Below, in pieces: positions 34,234-45,979 of a DNA stretch of 64,000 nt. How positions within the stretch are numbered: position 1 is the first letter of the stretch; each line of letters begins with the position of its first letter. The translations under genes were made by a program, and so were the position numbers. Under the pieces are notes generated by a model that was not told the origin of the DNA, searched no databases, and saw only the letters and a program-made list of their open reading frames with translations. Origin of the DNA: Puccinia triticina (Eukaryota; Basidiomycota; Pucciniomycetes; Pucciniales; Pucciniaceae); the NCBI RefSeq assembly GCF_026914185.1, contig NC_070574.1, positions 3,996,501 through 4,060,500 on the forward strand, given 5' to 3'.

Positions 34234-36330
34234 CATGACACAATTCCTGGTTGATGCAGTCTTGGAAAACAAAAACCCCACCCGCACCCTCAATCAACAC
34301 CAGATTATTGATTTACTTCACTCCCTCACCAAGCTCAAGGATAGTATTAATTAACAATACAAAAAACCAACTACTACAGACTCCAGCACCTTGAAGATGA
34401 TATTGGATCGACTAGAGTGGATCAAATGACAACCTCTTCCGGCACCTGTCCCTGGTCAAATGTCCTGGGCCTTGATTACGGCAAAACAACTGCCAAGATT
34501 ACTTGGTTGAAGGAACACATGATTCCAGAAATACCTTCAACTGCCAAAATAAACAAATTTAAGGGCCTGTACCATACAAAATCTGTTTTTCTGGTTCAGG
34601 GAAAATAGTTTTTTCTTTTGCGCTTTTCCGTTATTTTGAAAAACACATATCTGAAAAAACAGAATGTGATAAACGTGTACCACAAACATCAGTCGCTGCC
34701 TCCGGGATCACTTGAAAATACCTTGGAAGCATCTGGAATACATATGAAGCATACTATGGCAACGGCGGAGAAGCCAGGTACACTCGCTTCCTACTCGATG
34801 AAGTCAGACTAGAGCTTTTCCGTGAAATAACTTGAATGGAACGAGCCACTTTCAACAATCTTGTTGAATAGTTGTTGATGAATGGGCTCAATCAACCATG
34901 TAACCTCAAACATACCTATCAGATTTTTTCCTCCCTTGTTTATAAGAGCTATATAAGATTGTGACCAATAACAAGACCGTGTGATCAGATTGAGCAATAC
35001 ATCATGGCAAAGTGTGATCAAGAAAGAAGACCAGAGTGCAACCAAGAAAGAAGACCATACAATTGCAAGACCAAGTGATAAAATAAATAGATCACGGCCA
35101 AGAAAGACAAGATCCAAATAATAAGAGCAATAAATCATGATTGAGAAAGACAACTGTATCAATTGATTGAGAGAGACAGCCGTATTGATCAAGAGAGAGA
35201 GAGACAGCCGTATCAATTGATCAAGAGAGACAACTGTAGTTTGGGCTGGACTGTGGATTCAGACATTGAAGCCAGTGTTGGTGGCGAGTTCGGAGATCTG
35301 GGTTCTGATGAGATCATGAAAGTGGTAGGATGGTGTCCTTAAGGACAACTGGATCAATAAGATCCAGAGTGATGGACTTTGGCATCTGTAGATGGCATTC
35401 CAGTGGAAAAATAGCGGTCAAAAAACAGGGTCAGACCTGTTTTTGAAAAGCACCCATTTTTGAGGAAAACTATTTTCTGGATATGTCAAAAAACAGGCGC
35501 TGTGGTACGTGTTTTTTTGGTGAAAACAGTTTTTTTGCAAAAAAATAATTTCTGGGGGAAAAACTGTTTTTTGACCGGCTATGGTACAGGCCCTAAGACC
35601 TCTAGCTTGGTCATAAGAGTTCCTCCAGGGTTCAATGAACTAGACAATGCTTCAGCTAGCAACATCACAGCAAAAATCAACTTGGCTTTAGCATCCATAG
35701 ACACCAACATAGACTCTGTTCCAATTGATGTGGCAGGTATCTTGGTCCTGCCATTGAAGGAATTCAAAATAAGCATTTCCAAACAATCCAAAGCCCGCTG
35801 GCTGCTTGAGAATAAACACCAGGGGACAACTCATGTCTGCCCCAGCCTCACCACGTTTCCAAACAGATATCCGGTGCTCTTGCACACCATCCCATCACAG
35901 TTTGACCCAAAGAACCCAAGCCACTTGGAGGCCCTTGGTAAACAAAATCTGATCAATCCAACCTTAACACAATCAGCGCGGTGCCTAAACAATCCAACAG
36001 TCAACAGCAAGAAAAACGGTACCATTGTATTACAGCCACTAGACAAGAACATTGCATTTAAGGTTGAAAAAGCAGGATTATTCCTTGGAAACAAACTGTA
36101 CAGAGGAGCCCACCATGTCCAATCAATACCCCAATGTTTCTGATGCTGGAAACTTGGCCACACAGCTAAATGGTGTAAGTATGATCCACTATGTAGCAAA
36201 TGCCATGGAAGCCATGACTCTATGACTTGCAATACCCAACCTCCTGCTACTCAAACATGTTGTGTATGCCTTTTACACAAACAGCCATCACCAAACAAAA
36301 ACATGACAATTAACAAACTTGAAAAAAAAA
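34234..36330 (+). pseudogene. LINE (non-LTR retrotransposon) ORF1 pseudogene with zinc knuckles
   Basis: An ATG at 34234 starts MTQFLVDAVLENKNPTRTLN, which decays into stops after about 40 codons. Beyond the nested element (34563-35593) the frame resumes at 35597 and runs to about 36140. It includes LASIDTNIDSVPIDVAGI and AGLFLGNKLYRGAHHVQS. A TGA interrupts the first zinc knuckle (CF-stop-CWKLGHTAKWC). A second knuckle, CSKCHGSHDSMTC, follows, then a Cys cluster (CCVC). ORF1 proteins of this type coat LINE RNA. No reverse transcriptase (ORF2) is present. A second, diverged copy of part of this sequence, lacking the insertion, is at 40768-40990. Confidence 0.65.
34563..35593. mobile_element. 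PIF/Harbinger-like non-autonomous element with TAA target duplication
   Basis: Ends GGGCCTGTACCAT and ATGGTACAGGCCC are inverted and flanked by TAA (34560-34562 and 35594-35596). The subterminal CTGTTTTT, GTGTACCACA and GTGGTACGTG words match the element at 8482-9348. The empty site is preserved in the paralogous LINE fragment near 40910 (AACAAATTTAAGACCTCTAG), which confirms both boundaries. A GAGAGACAGCCGTATCAATTG repeat near 35150-35235 lies inside. No transposase. Confidence 0.85.
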
Positions 36331-37905
36331 AATTCCCATGCCCCTTGGTCCAAAACTTGTCCAACAATGGAAAATGAAATCTAAAATTGCAGGAGACACC
36401 ACTGGAATCCTTGACTATCTTTCTTTGTTTCCTAATCTTCCTTCTCCTTCTCTTCCTGTTAGTTTAAACCAATCAAGTAATGTTAAAGGCACTTCAGAAA
36501 TACATAATCTTAAAATTTTTGGCCTGTAGTTGCCCTTTTGTATGAAATCTGAGGATATACACTATAGTGCGCAATGTCAAACCAAAGTGCACTTCAAAAA
36601 AAAGAAAAAAGGTCTCAAGTCTTGGCGAGTGTGACATGTTGTAACCTAACAGGTTAGGTTACAACAGCCTGCAGTGCAACTAAGGCTGGCACCCAAAATG
36701 TACCACCCGGGTGCGGGTGGTTGGGATGAGGCCAACACCCACCCAAACCCCCGGGTGGATTTGCAGTACTAAATGGGCGGGCTTAGAGGTTTATTACAGC
36801 AAAAAAGCAGGCCTCAGTGCTCCAATGAGGCAAGCAATGTGAGCCTGTGTCTCTTATGTGACAGCAGGACACAAGAAAAATGGGTGGGCACTGTTTGGAT
36901 TTCTTGGGATAAAGAAATAACAAACAGTAAGAGAGAAAGAGAGAGAAAGAAAGAGATGATCTGAGAGATGATAATCAAGGTTCTTTTGACCTGTAGGTGG
37001 GAACTAACATCCACTAGCAATGCTACTCCTTAAGGGAGTGCTGCCAAGCTGTGCCAGAGATTGCAACAGCCTCTTCTCACAATGGAAACGTGGAAGGTAT
37101 CTGAATTAGACAAGTCTAATCAGCCACAATTTTTTAGACTTCTCTGTGGATAGTCAAGGTTCTTTAAAGGGAAACCTATGTGGTTTTTTACTGACAAAAA
37201 CCACAGAAAAAGAAGGATATGAAGTGATTTGATCCTTGAGAGTAGATGTCTAGAGGTATATGTACCTGTGATCAAAGAGGAGAGAAACAAACAAGAGAGG
37301 AGAGAAAGCAGTCAAAGAGACAGAGAGGAACTCCTCTGAGATAATCAAGGTTCAATGAAAAGGGTACTAACTGTCAATATTCCTGTTGGTGATACTGGGA
37401 GTGTAGTGGCCTTGTTCTGGTGATCCTGGGTTGTCTGGAGGTGTGGTTCTGGTCTGCTGAAGTCTGTAGATCCTCCTCAGGCAAGGGGGATCCTGACTTC
37501 GAAAATTTTCACAGTTTGCTTATGTAATTACATATGTACATGTGGTTTGGCGCGCCTGGTAGCGCTGACACGTCACAACTGCGCATGCGCGCCACAACTC
37601 AAGAACTCAGGGAAGGAGTAGAGTTACAGAGAATTGGTAAGTTGTAACTAGGGTTAAAATTGCATGAGGAAACAGAATGTGAAGTCAAAACAAGGATATC
37701 TCTTAAGATGAAAAAGATATGAAGTAATTCATATGTAAAAAGTAGAAAAAGGCAGACTTTAGGTCAGCTGTGTTGACTCTAAGGCTGACAAGCAAGAAGT
37801 ACATATAAGGGAGGAAGATATATAAGAGAGATTTTGGAGTGACAAGCAAGTGTATTGGCTGAGTTGAATGAGTGTTTGAGATTGAGAGAAACAAAAAACA
37901 AGGAA
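36331..37905. other. repeat-derived region without a supported gene
   Basis: A 14-bp-arm palindrome (TGTTGTAACCTAAC...GTTAGGTTACAACA) lies at 36637-36666. A short array of CACCCGGGTG/GGGTGCGGGTGG words lies at 36700-36765, followed by AGAGAG-rich low complexity near 36930-36965 and 37280-37330. Repeated TGAGATAATCAAGGTTC-like words occur near 36967 and 37339. This may be the downstream part of the hAT element whose transposase remnant follows. Confidence 0.35.
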
Positions 37906-39673
37906 CTAAATTGGGCTATCAACTAGCTGATACCATTCCTTCAGTCTCAGACATAGTAGCTGTTCAACACTTGCAGGATTGAGCAATGCGTGCTGCCAAG
38001 AGAACACCCAACAAAATTTAGAGAAGACTTGCTCTGAGGCTGCGCTTGTAGCTGGAATGGCCAAGTAGCGGCGAGCCATCTTTGATAAGATTGGAAATCT
38101 TGATTGTTGCCTAGCCCAGTCCTTCAAGATTGGAGTTCCTTTGGGTTCAAGTTCTTCTGCTAGATAAAAACAGATCTCTGCTTTGATTGTGTCTAGCTTA
38201 GTGGCAGGTTCATATAGTTCCAAGGAGAAGAAGTTGGATGTATTCTTCCTTGGAGCGGGGTTTGAATTTGTCGGCTGAGCGGGATCTAGTGTCTCATTGA
38301 AAGTCTTTGCAACCTTGTGAAAAGTTCTGATGATTCTGTCAACAGAAATTTCAGGTGTAGTCTCTTCTGTGACTACCACTGAATACAGTTCTTGAGCACA
38401 TAGGAGTTTTGGAGGTATCAAAGATGAACTATTGAGGCTTGAGGTCCATGAATGCTGAGGAAAAAGGTTATAAGATTGGAATTTAAATGGAAAGGGTTTG
38501 GATGGATAAGGGAATAAGGGAAAATAGGAAGGAAGAAAGAAAGTAGAGACTATAAAGCCCCAATCACAACCCACATTGTAATCACTTGGGCTTGGTAGGG
38601 TTGAGAAAATTTAACCTAAATGCTATTGGGTTAATTCTAATCTGGGGATCCTCTTTGTGGCAAGATCCCTTAGCTTTAAGTGATTCATATGCAACTCACT
38701 AAGCTTGGACATTTATCCTTTCTAGGAGATAAGGATTGCCTCTCTTTTTAGGCAATAGTTATTACCTAATGAGAGCTACTAGAATGTTTAGAGCTAGCTG
38801 TCACCAAAGTAGGGCTCTTGCAACAGATACTGGAGTCATCCCTGGAAGTCAGGACTTGTCCACGCCCTGGCTTATTCTGGGGCTGGGAGGAGTTTCCTCT
38901 CTGCGCTAGTGGGTCAATAGAGGCCTTATGGCACATGGAAGTAGTTGTTCCATCCACTTGAGGCTGACAAGAAATATGATACTGCTTTTTGATAAAGGCT
39001 TTGTTCTTTTTCCAGACGGCAGTCTTGAAGGTTGGGTCAAGGATCATTGAACAAATGTAAATAGGTTTGTTGAGTGCACAACAAAGGTAGCTTTCAATCT
39101 TGTTGACAATTTGTTTTGCAGGTTGAATCAGCTGGTCTTGGTCATATAGACCATGCTGAACTTCCTTCAAGTGCTTCATCAAGACTATGTAGATAGGGAG
39201 TGCAGCGTTCAACATTGGCTAGTTGGATCCGCATAGCATGGGAGTTGCTTTGTTGAGAGGTTCTAGCAAGCGCATCATATTTGCTGCTTGATCCCATTTG
39301 GCCATGGACAATATGAACAATTGGGTGATGGAACTCTTGTTACAGAAATGGGTGCAAGACTGGCAAAGTTGGATTGCACAATTGAACATTTCAAATAGAG
39401 ATGGCCATTTTGAATCCAGATACCCGCGCGTGTTTGGGTATCTGGAGCCCTTTTTTGCTGATTCTTGAAATCTGCATCCGCTGGCGGATGCCCCTGTGTT
39501 TGAGTGGATACCTGCGCGGATATTTGCTTGTACCCTCCCCTTAAAACTTGGCAATTCAAGGTTACTACCTCTGCAGCCAGAGGGGATTCCTTCCGGTGTG
39601 GTAAGCCAATCCTAAATATGGCACCAAAATCAAAGTCTTTTCCCCTCAATATAACCCTCTCTGGAATACTCAA
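37906..39673 (-). pseudogene. hAT-family transposase, decayed
   Basis: The minus strand carries three collinear blocks: an RNase-H-fold part with SKWPSLFEMFNCAIQL and MAKWDQAANMMRLLEPLNKA (39450-39220), then IYIVLMKHLKEV...ICSMILDPTFKTAVWKK (39190-38990), then the hAT dimerisation tail with FPILSKMARRYLAIPATSA and ASEQVFSKF, ending at 37906. A stop lies between the first two blocks and a gap of degraded sequence separates the last two. The BED finger and N-terminus are not found. hAT transposases cut and paste elements with 8-bp duplications. This copy is dead but its ends were not located. Confidence 0.7.
39540..39600. repeat. single hairpin unit of the CCTCTGCAGCCAGAGG type
   Basis: CTACCTCTGCAGCCAGAGG then GGATTCCTTCCGGTGTGG belongs to the same family as the array at 40975-42210. 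It lies at the upstream edge of the hAT remnant. Confidence 0.45.
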
Positions 39674-39679
39674 GCACCC

Positions 39680-40678
39680 ACCTGGTCATCGAGGGGAATC
39701 ATACCTCTCAATGACCTGTACACACCTGTCATCGAGGTGTGACTCCCCTTGATGACCAGCACAGGCCAGTCATCAAGAGGAGGTGTGAACCTCCTCAATC
39801 CCGGTCTGTACTGGTCATCGGGGGGAATCACTCCTCTCAATGACCTGTACACAATGGTCATCAAGAGGTGTGAGTCCCCTCAATGACCGGCATGGACCAG
39901 TCATCAAGAGGAGATTACACTCTAATCAAGATTGTTTTCTTTTGCCCCCATGGTGTACCGGTGATCAAGAGTTGTCAGCGGGCATCCGGGTGGGCCAGAA
40001 AGGGTGTGTACATAGTATACCCTGCTTGACTGGGGTTCAACTTGAACCCCATATGCACTCCAGCTCTGCACTCCCCTTTCAGGGAGGAGAAATATCATGA
40101 ATGGAGTGCTGGGGATATGCACTCTAATTTTAAAGAGTGGGACTCACCGGCACTTGATATATTTGCTGGCCACTGCAGTTATTTGTGGTGCACTCCAAAG
40201 AATCTTGAGTCACTGGTTCTGCACTCCAGCCAACTTGGAGTATTCTACTCTGTACTCCAACAATCATTGGAGCGCGCACTCCATACACTCACTTGTGGAG
40301 TGCTTTTGGGATTTTTTTGGAGTGTACTTAGGCTGACCCAAAAAAATACAAAAACATGCATCAGAGCAATCTACAGGGTATGGGTATACACAGAGGTAAA
40401 AAATCAGGTCAATATTGTGGATCAAGTCCACCTGATCACAGTTGGGCTTAGTTTTAGCATAAATATGGTGTATGTTCTACATGTAACTTCCACAATACAT
40501 CCCATACAATTCCAGTTAGGATCCAGTTAGATTGCGCCTGAAATCAACCATTCTTTGAACAAAGATCAGACCAACATCAAACCAACTTCAAACCATTACC
40601 TTACAAGGATTGGACCAAACCTTGGCATGGATTGTGCAAAGGCACTCGTAAACAGGTGCTGAGCAAACGTCCGTGGTG
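39680..40678 (+). repeat. hairpin-array repeat unit, plus-orientation copy (inverted relative to 45980-46960)
   Basis: It starts with several GGTCATCGAGGGG...CTCTCAATGACC hairpins (39680-39925). It continues through an array of GCACTCCA...TGGAGTGC hairpins (40030-40335) and unique sequence, and ends GTGCTGAGCAAACGTCCGTG at 40678. The whole unit matches 45980-46960 in the opposite orientation with high similarity, so the two are arms of a 5.3-kb-spaced inverted duplication. Confidence 0.75.
40030..40335. repeat. array of GCACTCCA/TGGAGTGC hairpins
   Basis: Units such as GCACTCCAGCCAACTTGGAGT, GTACTCCAACAATCATTGGAG and GCACTCCATACACTCACTTG/TGGAGTGC follow one another with short linkers. The mirrored copy lies at 46330-46620. 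Confidence 0.6.
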
Positions 40679-40767
40679 TTTGTACAGGAAAAAAGTGTGT
40701 ATCCGCTGCGCTGTGCTAAAACACCGCTTTTCTGAGAGTAGCGTAGCTCTTGCGGTGTTGATCAAAC

Positions 40768-40990
40768 AACCCGGCACCTGTCCCTGCTCAAATGTCCTGG
40801 GCCTTGGTTATGGCAAAAAAACCAAAAGGCAAAACAACTGCCAAGATTACTCAGTCAAAGGAACACATGATTCTGTAAATACCTTCAACTGCCAAAATAA
40901 ACAAATTTAAGACCTCTAGCCTGGTAATAAGAAAACTGGCAGGGTTCAGCAAACTAGACAATGCTTCAGCTAGGGAATTTCTTCCGGTTG
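40768..40990 (+). pseudogene. LINE ORF1 fragment, empty-site paralogue
   Basis: GGCACCTGTCCCTGCTCAAA through GACAATGCTTCAGCTAG matches 34440-34562 joined to 35597-35660 with scattered differences and a short extra segment. It lacks the Harbinger-like insertion, so it shows the unoccupied target TTTAAGACC. No frame is open for long. Confidence 0.65.
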
Positions 40991-42210
40991 CAAAGGTTGT
41001 ATCTAAAACCTCTGCAACCAGAAGTGATTCCCTCTGGTCTTTAAGGTTGCACTACCTTTGCACCCAGAGGGGATTCCTTCCCTTTGCATGTATGCGCTCT
41101 GAGACCAGAAGGAATTCCCTCCGGTGTGGAACTACTCAAAGGGGGGGATAGAGCTTGGAAGGGAGATGGATAGCAACACTAGTACTAATGTAAGCTATGC
41201 AAAGGTACTGATAGCGCTTCCTTCCTGATTGATGCTGAGGGGATGAGAGTAACAATTTGAAAAGGAAGAAAGATGTGACTGATTTCTACTAGATCTTAGG
41301 GGCTAGTACTATGAGCTTAGCTACTGCTTGACTACTGATGATGAGAGGGTTGGGTTGAAGATTGAAGAGGGGAAAGCAATGGCAATGATTCAATAGCAAT
41401 GGTAAGCTCGGTGATGCAATGGGTAGTGTCCAATAGCAATGGGTTGAAGGGCAATATCAATTAGTGTAGTAATCAATGGGTGATGAGGAATTTTTACTAT
41501 AATTTCTGCATACTCTACAAGTGAGGGGGGAAAGACATTTCATATGTTAAGCTGAAAGATGAGCAGTCAAGAGGAATTCTGGCTATGGGAAGAAAGACTT
41601 TACAAATGGGGAAGATTATGTGAACATAGTAACAACTTTTAATGATGAGCACTACTGAAAGATGTAAGCACAGATCCAATGGTGTAATGTGTATAATAGG
41701 CATAGTACATGATGAACAATGTATGTAAAGGGTTTAATATGTGAGAAGATATCTGTAAGAGGAATTTACTATAATGATTTAAGTAAGTTACTAATTAAAT
41801 GAGTGTTGTAACTAATGAAGACTGTAGGTTTTCTGTAAATCTTATATCCTTTATAACTATTGAACCATTGAAGATAAAGGGGTACTATGTGTGAGTGACT
41901 ATAGGTGAAATGAGGCTTCAAATCTGAATATGCAATAATAATGAAGTATTTGTGAAGGGTTATTGGTTAATGGGCAATGTAATGATGAAGATAGGTAAAG
42001 AGAAGATACTAAAATACTACTTGTGGCTTGGGATGGAGCACCACACCGGGCGTAGAGGTAATACAACCTCAATGACCAGAAGGAATTACTTCCATTTGCA
42101 GAGGTCATATAAACACAGCAACTGGAGGGATTCCTTCCGGTTGCCAAGGTTGCATGGTCTCTGCAAAGAAGTGACCGCAGCAGGGATTCCTTCAAGTTGG
42201 TGAGGTCATA
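40975..42210. repeat. hairpin array (TTGCAACCRGAAGGAATTCC type) split by a solo LTR
   Basis: Units built on CTTTGCAACC...AGAAG-GGAATTCC-CTTCCGGTTGCAAAGG appear at 40975-41120 and again at 42050-42210. They are interrupted exactly at a CCGG by the LTR at 41125-42045. Individual arms vary but remain partly complementary. Confidence 0.55.
41125..42045 (-). mobile_element. solo LTR with CCGG flanks
   Basis: This 921-bp segment starts TGTGGAACTACTCAAAGG and ends GGGATGGAGCACCACA. It is the reverse complement of the LTR at 3116-4020, with internal differences. CCGG flanks both sides (41121-41124 and 42046-42049), a likely 4-bp target duplication. No internal region is present, so it is a solo LTR left by recombination. 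Confidence 0.75.
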
Positions 42211-43995
42211 GATGCAACCGGTGTCAAATAGAAAGCGGGATGTATAGATTAAGTTGAGTGCCCACCTTCCATCTAGAATAGTTCCAGGCTTTTTTGGTAG
42301 TTGGCACTGAAGCTCTGCAATGTACAAATCCCTTCAGCACTCCTCTGTGAGTCTGATACAATCCGCCTAGTCTACCAAGGGCTCAACTGCTCTGCTTCCT
42401 CATGCAAGAACTCTGCAAAGGTATGATTTTAGGGCAGGTAAAAACTCTCCGCACGCTTGTAATCTGTAAAGTGACACCAGAAAACAGCTACTACAATGTT
42501 GGTACCATAAGAGTAGTAAGTAGAATGTCATAATAGTGAGCAAAAAGCCGTCCCCTATCCCCCACCGTCCTCCATTCCCACCCAACGTTGTCTGCATCCC
42601 CTTTCCCGCACTAACAAAATCCTCCTGCATTGCCTCTCAGCCTAGCACATCTCCAACACCTGTTCTCCCGCACCCTGCGACTAGCCTCCGGAGTTAGTCT
42701 CTACCCAGCGCTTCCACCCCAACATCATCCCCTTCCGCTGCCCCGGTTCACCTAACTCCGCACTGCTACCAGTCCGTCTGTGCACTTGATACTCCGACTC
42801 TCAGCTAAATCTCCGTCTAGGCCGTTGTGGTAGACGGAAAAGTGAAAAATCAAAAGTTTTTCTTTGTTGACAGATTTACTCATACTGGGCCTCAAGATAC
42901 CACCAAATGGACCCCAGAAATGGATTGTACAACCAATTTTACCCCTAGTCACCACTGGAGGCGTCACTGGAGCCCCTCTGGATTGGAACCTACACTTCTT
43001 TGGACACTCATGGACACCCATCACACGTTCAACATACCCAGTCACCAACCTGTCACAAGCCTCAAGCCAAGGATTACAGCATTATGCTTATACACATCAA
43101 AGGATACAAACATACATCTCCCCATCAGACTACAGTCATTACATATTATCAAGTACTCTTCTATTTCCATATTATGATGTCATCACACACTGACTCTGCA
43201 GCCTCAGACTTCATTTATGCACCCCCTGCATCCACCTGCCAACTCATGCAGTCTACTGTCACTTTACACAGCCTTCATGCGGCCCTACTGCATTCTTATG
43301 ACATCATTTATGTACCCCTTCATGACACATTATGACATCATTTGTATCTACTCTCACCAGCTAAAATCCCTCACACTGTTGTCTAGATTAGTCAAAACCC
43401 TAACCCACAAGACCTCTGGGGATCCAATTTTGTCTATATAAGGAGCTCTCTCCTCCCCAATTGTCAGCTCCTCAGCTCAGTATTCCCCAGTTATTTACAT
43501 ACCACCTTCACACTTACCATCACTTCTATACCTCACCACAACCCTCATATTTGCAAATAACTACTGAACTCACTCTCAACTCTCACATACCTGTTGTCAA
43601 ACAACTTCATCTGGAACTAGGCCAGACCTATCACTTGATTAAAACTTGCCAAGCTTAGCTTGGTGGTCTTGTTATCTGATAGTATAGAAGGGCAGAGTTT
43701 TGCACCTCCATCATCCCCTTCTCCATTCAGCAAAAGGGTTCCACAACCGCTTTTGAGTCTTACACCGTGGCTTGAACCCCGGTTCCCTGCACCCGTGTTG
43801 GTCGCTGGGTCCGCACCCACCTCCGCCTGTTGACTTTCCTCGTGCTTTTGTTTGGTTGTACATTCAAGGTTCCCTCAGCAGCATATAAGCACGCGTGCTT
43901 TTCTCCTCTCTCAGGAATGCACAAGCTTTCCAATGAGCTCAGCCGCCCGCGCTTTCTGGCCATTCTCTGACGGTCTGCCTACTTATACCACCACA
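42211..43995. other. retroelement-derived region with a TATA-like promoter motif
   Basis: No coding frame is supported. TCTATATAAGGAGC at about 43433-43446, after a CT-poor stretch and before a TC-rich leader, resembles an LTR promoter. TGACATCATTTATGTACCCC and similar words repeat near 43300-43345. On the minus strand near 43775 GGGGTTCAAGCCAC resembles a B box but lacks an A box at a sensible distance. CCGG precedes the next LTR-like segment. Confidence 0.3.
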
Positions 43996-43999
43996 CCGG

Positions 44000-44130
44000 T
44001 GTGGAACTACTCTGAGGGAAGAATAGAGCTTGAGAGGGATTTGGTGCTTGAAGGGCTGCCTCTCAGAAAGAATATAAGAGTATGGACTCTTAAGGAAAGG
44101 TGTGGCTATGGAGATTCTTGAGGTATGTCT
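44000..44130 (-). mobile_element. partial LTR related to the 3116-4020 family
   Basis: TGTGGAACTACTCTGAGGGA followed by AGAATAGAGCTTG matches the end of the solo LTR and is again preceded by CCGG (43996-43999). Similarity fades within about 50-100 bp, so the copy is truncated or diverged. Confidence 0.45.
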
Positions 44131-44829
44131 AAGGGTTTACTTTCTACTAATCTAATAGCAAGGTAAAGGTAATGTAAAGTCTGTCCAACCTGATATATTT
44201 GGCATAGACTTATCAAGCTTGTCCACTCTGATTTAATGGCATAAGCTAGGCTAGTGAATGGTGACCAGTTATCTGAATTTCTGGGGCAGGATCTGATGGG
44301 GAACAAAAGGTAGGGCCAAAGAGGGCAGACTATATACAAAATATTATGGGGCTGAGTTGTGGTTGGAAGAAAAGATGAAACAGTGAAAATTCTCAATCAA
44401 GGGGCTGAGGCTGAAAACTGCTATGGGGATGGAAAGTTCTAGAATGAGGCTGAAATGTGGAGAGACAATGAAACATCAGAAGACAGGGATTGCATATCAT
44501 ATGAAAGGCTGAAAAGGGAAGGGCTGAAACCAAAGAAGACAAGGGGGTAATCAGGATGGGATCTCTATGGTTATTACATGTGTGGCTAATTCCAAATTGG
44601 GGTTGTTATACTGGATTGGGAAGGGAGGAAAAGATGATGAATGTCAAGGGTCTTTCCTAATAGTCTGGCTCTGTCTGATGGGTAACTTTCTCCCACTTGT
44701 GCCTAGCTGGGTGCTTGAGGATTATTGAGTTGGTGTAGGTGGGTATCCAGAAGGTGGGGAAAAAGGGTGAAGAGAGAATGGGGGGCCTGTTGATGGGTAT
44801 GAGCTGTCCTAGCCTTGATCCTCAAGGGG
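44131..44829. other. spacer without a supported gene
   Basis: GA-rich sequence with many GGCTGAAA and GGGGCTGAG words. No motif-bearing frame was seen on either strand. Confidence 0.3.
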
Positions 44830-45979
44830 CATCAAGGAGATTCACACCTCCTCTCAATGAATGGTCCGTGCCGGTCCTTGAGGGGACTCAAACCTCTCGA
44901 TTACCGGATTGTGCTGGTCATTGAGGGGACTCACACCTCTTGATGACCGGTACAGACTGATCATCAACAGGACGTATTACTCCTCTCTCCCCTCAATGTC
45001 CGTCCAGGTCATCGAGAGGAGTAACACCTCCCCTTGATGACTAGTCTGTGCCGGTCATTGAGGGCACTTCCACCTCTCGATGACCGGTCTATACAGGTCA
45101 TCAAGAGGAGTAACACCTCCCCTCAATGATCATCACTCTGTGCCGTTCATTGAGGGGACTTACACCTCTCGATGACCAGTCAATACAGGTCATCAAGGGG
45201 AATAATTCCTCTCGATGACCGGTCTGTACCAGCCATTGAGGGGAGTAACATCTCCTCTTGATGACCGGTCTGTGCCAGTCATCGAGGGGAGTCTCATGTC
45301 CCCTCCATGACCGGTACAGACAGTTCATTGAGGGTGGAGCACTCCTTGGTCATTGAGTATAAGGGTCTCTGTACTCCACTCGATGGCCCTTGAGCGGGAT
45401 TAAACCCCAGTCCAACGCTCAATGTCCGTCATTGAGTGGCGTTCACAGGACCCGATGGCCGGTCATCACTAGTGGAGTACACACCCCAGTTGATGGCCGG
45501 CCATCTGGTTGGATGCATACTCCGCTTGATTGCCATTCATTGAGCGGAGTGTGGTTATATACTCCACCCGGTGGTTGGCCATCAAATGGTGGGTTGAAGA
45601 GATATTTGATTGAGGAGCTTATGTAAGCCGCTCCGAGGAGGCGCGAAGTGTAATGCCCCCTGTTGATCCCCCTTGTCACACAAACGTACGGCCGTACGTT
45701 GGTGTGACACACACCAATTCAAGTCAACAGCTTCAAAACCAAAACAAGCCAAAATTCAATTCAACAAGGAATTAAATCACTCTATTTTTACAATAGAAAG
45801 AAGTATGCAGAGGAAAACAATAGTAACCCAACTTGGGAAGACAGAAATTCATAAATTCCAGACTAATCAACAGTAGTTCAGGCTCAAACTTTGGGGCAAT
45901 GTCAATTGTAAGTCAGATATGTTATTTTTTTCTTTATTTAAAAATATTTCTTAAATCAGGGAGAAGAAAATGGTGCAGT
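44830..45979. repeat. 1.15-kb direct repeat, copy 1 (hairpin satellite plus tail)
   Basis: The first 650 bp are about 14 units of 43-46 bp, each a hairpin of the form GGTCATCGAGGGG-spacer-CCTCTCGATGACC. A GGAGTAC/GATGGCCGGCCATC section follows, then a unique tail ending GAAAATGGTGCAGT. It recurs at 46988-48139, offset about 2,159 bp, with a few percent differences. Many differences exchange TCGATGA, TTGATGA and TCAATGA. Confidence 0.8.
45675..45708. repeat. perfect-core palindrome AACGTACGGCCGTACGTT
   Basis: GTCACAC-AAACGTACGGCC pairs with its mirror through TTGGTGTGAC, with an 18-bp perfect core. An identical copy lies at 47835-47868 in the second direct repeat. Confidence 0.8.

Noticed and set aside
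37550..37605. GC-rich palindromic words (TGCGCATGCGCG)
   Set aside because: Short and isolated, and not part of an element that I can delimit.
43740..43860. Possible tRNA gene on the minus strand (GGGGTTCAAGCCAC)
   Set aside because: The B-box-like word lacks a matching A box, acceptor stem and anticodon arm.
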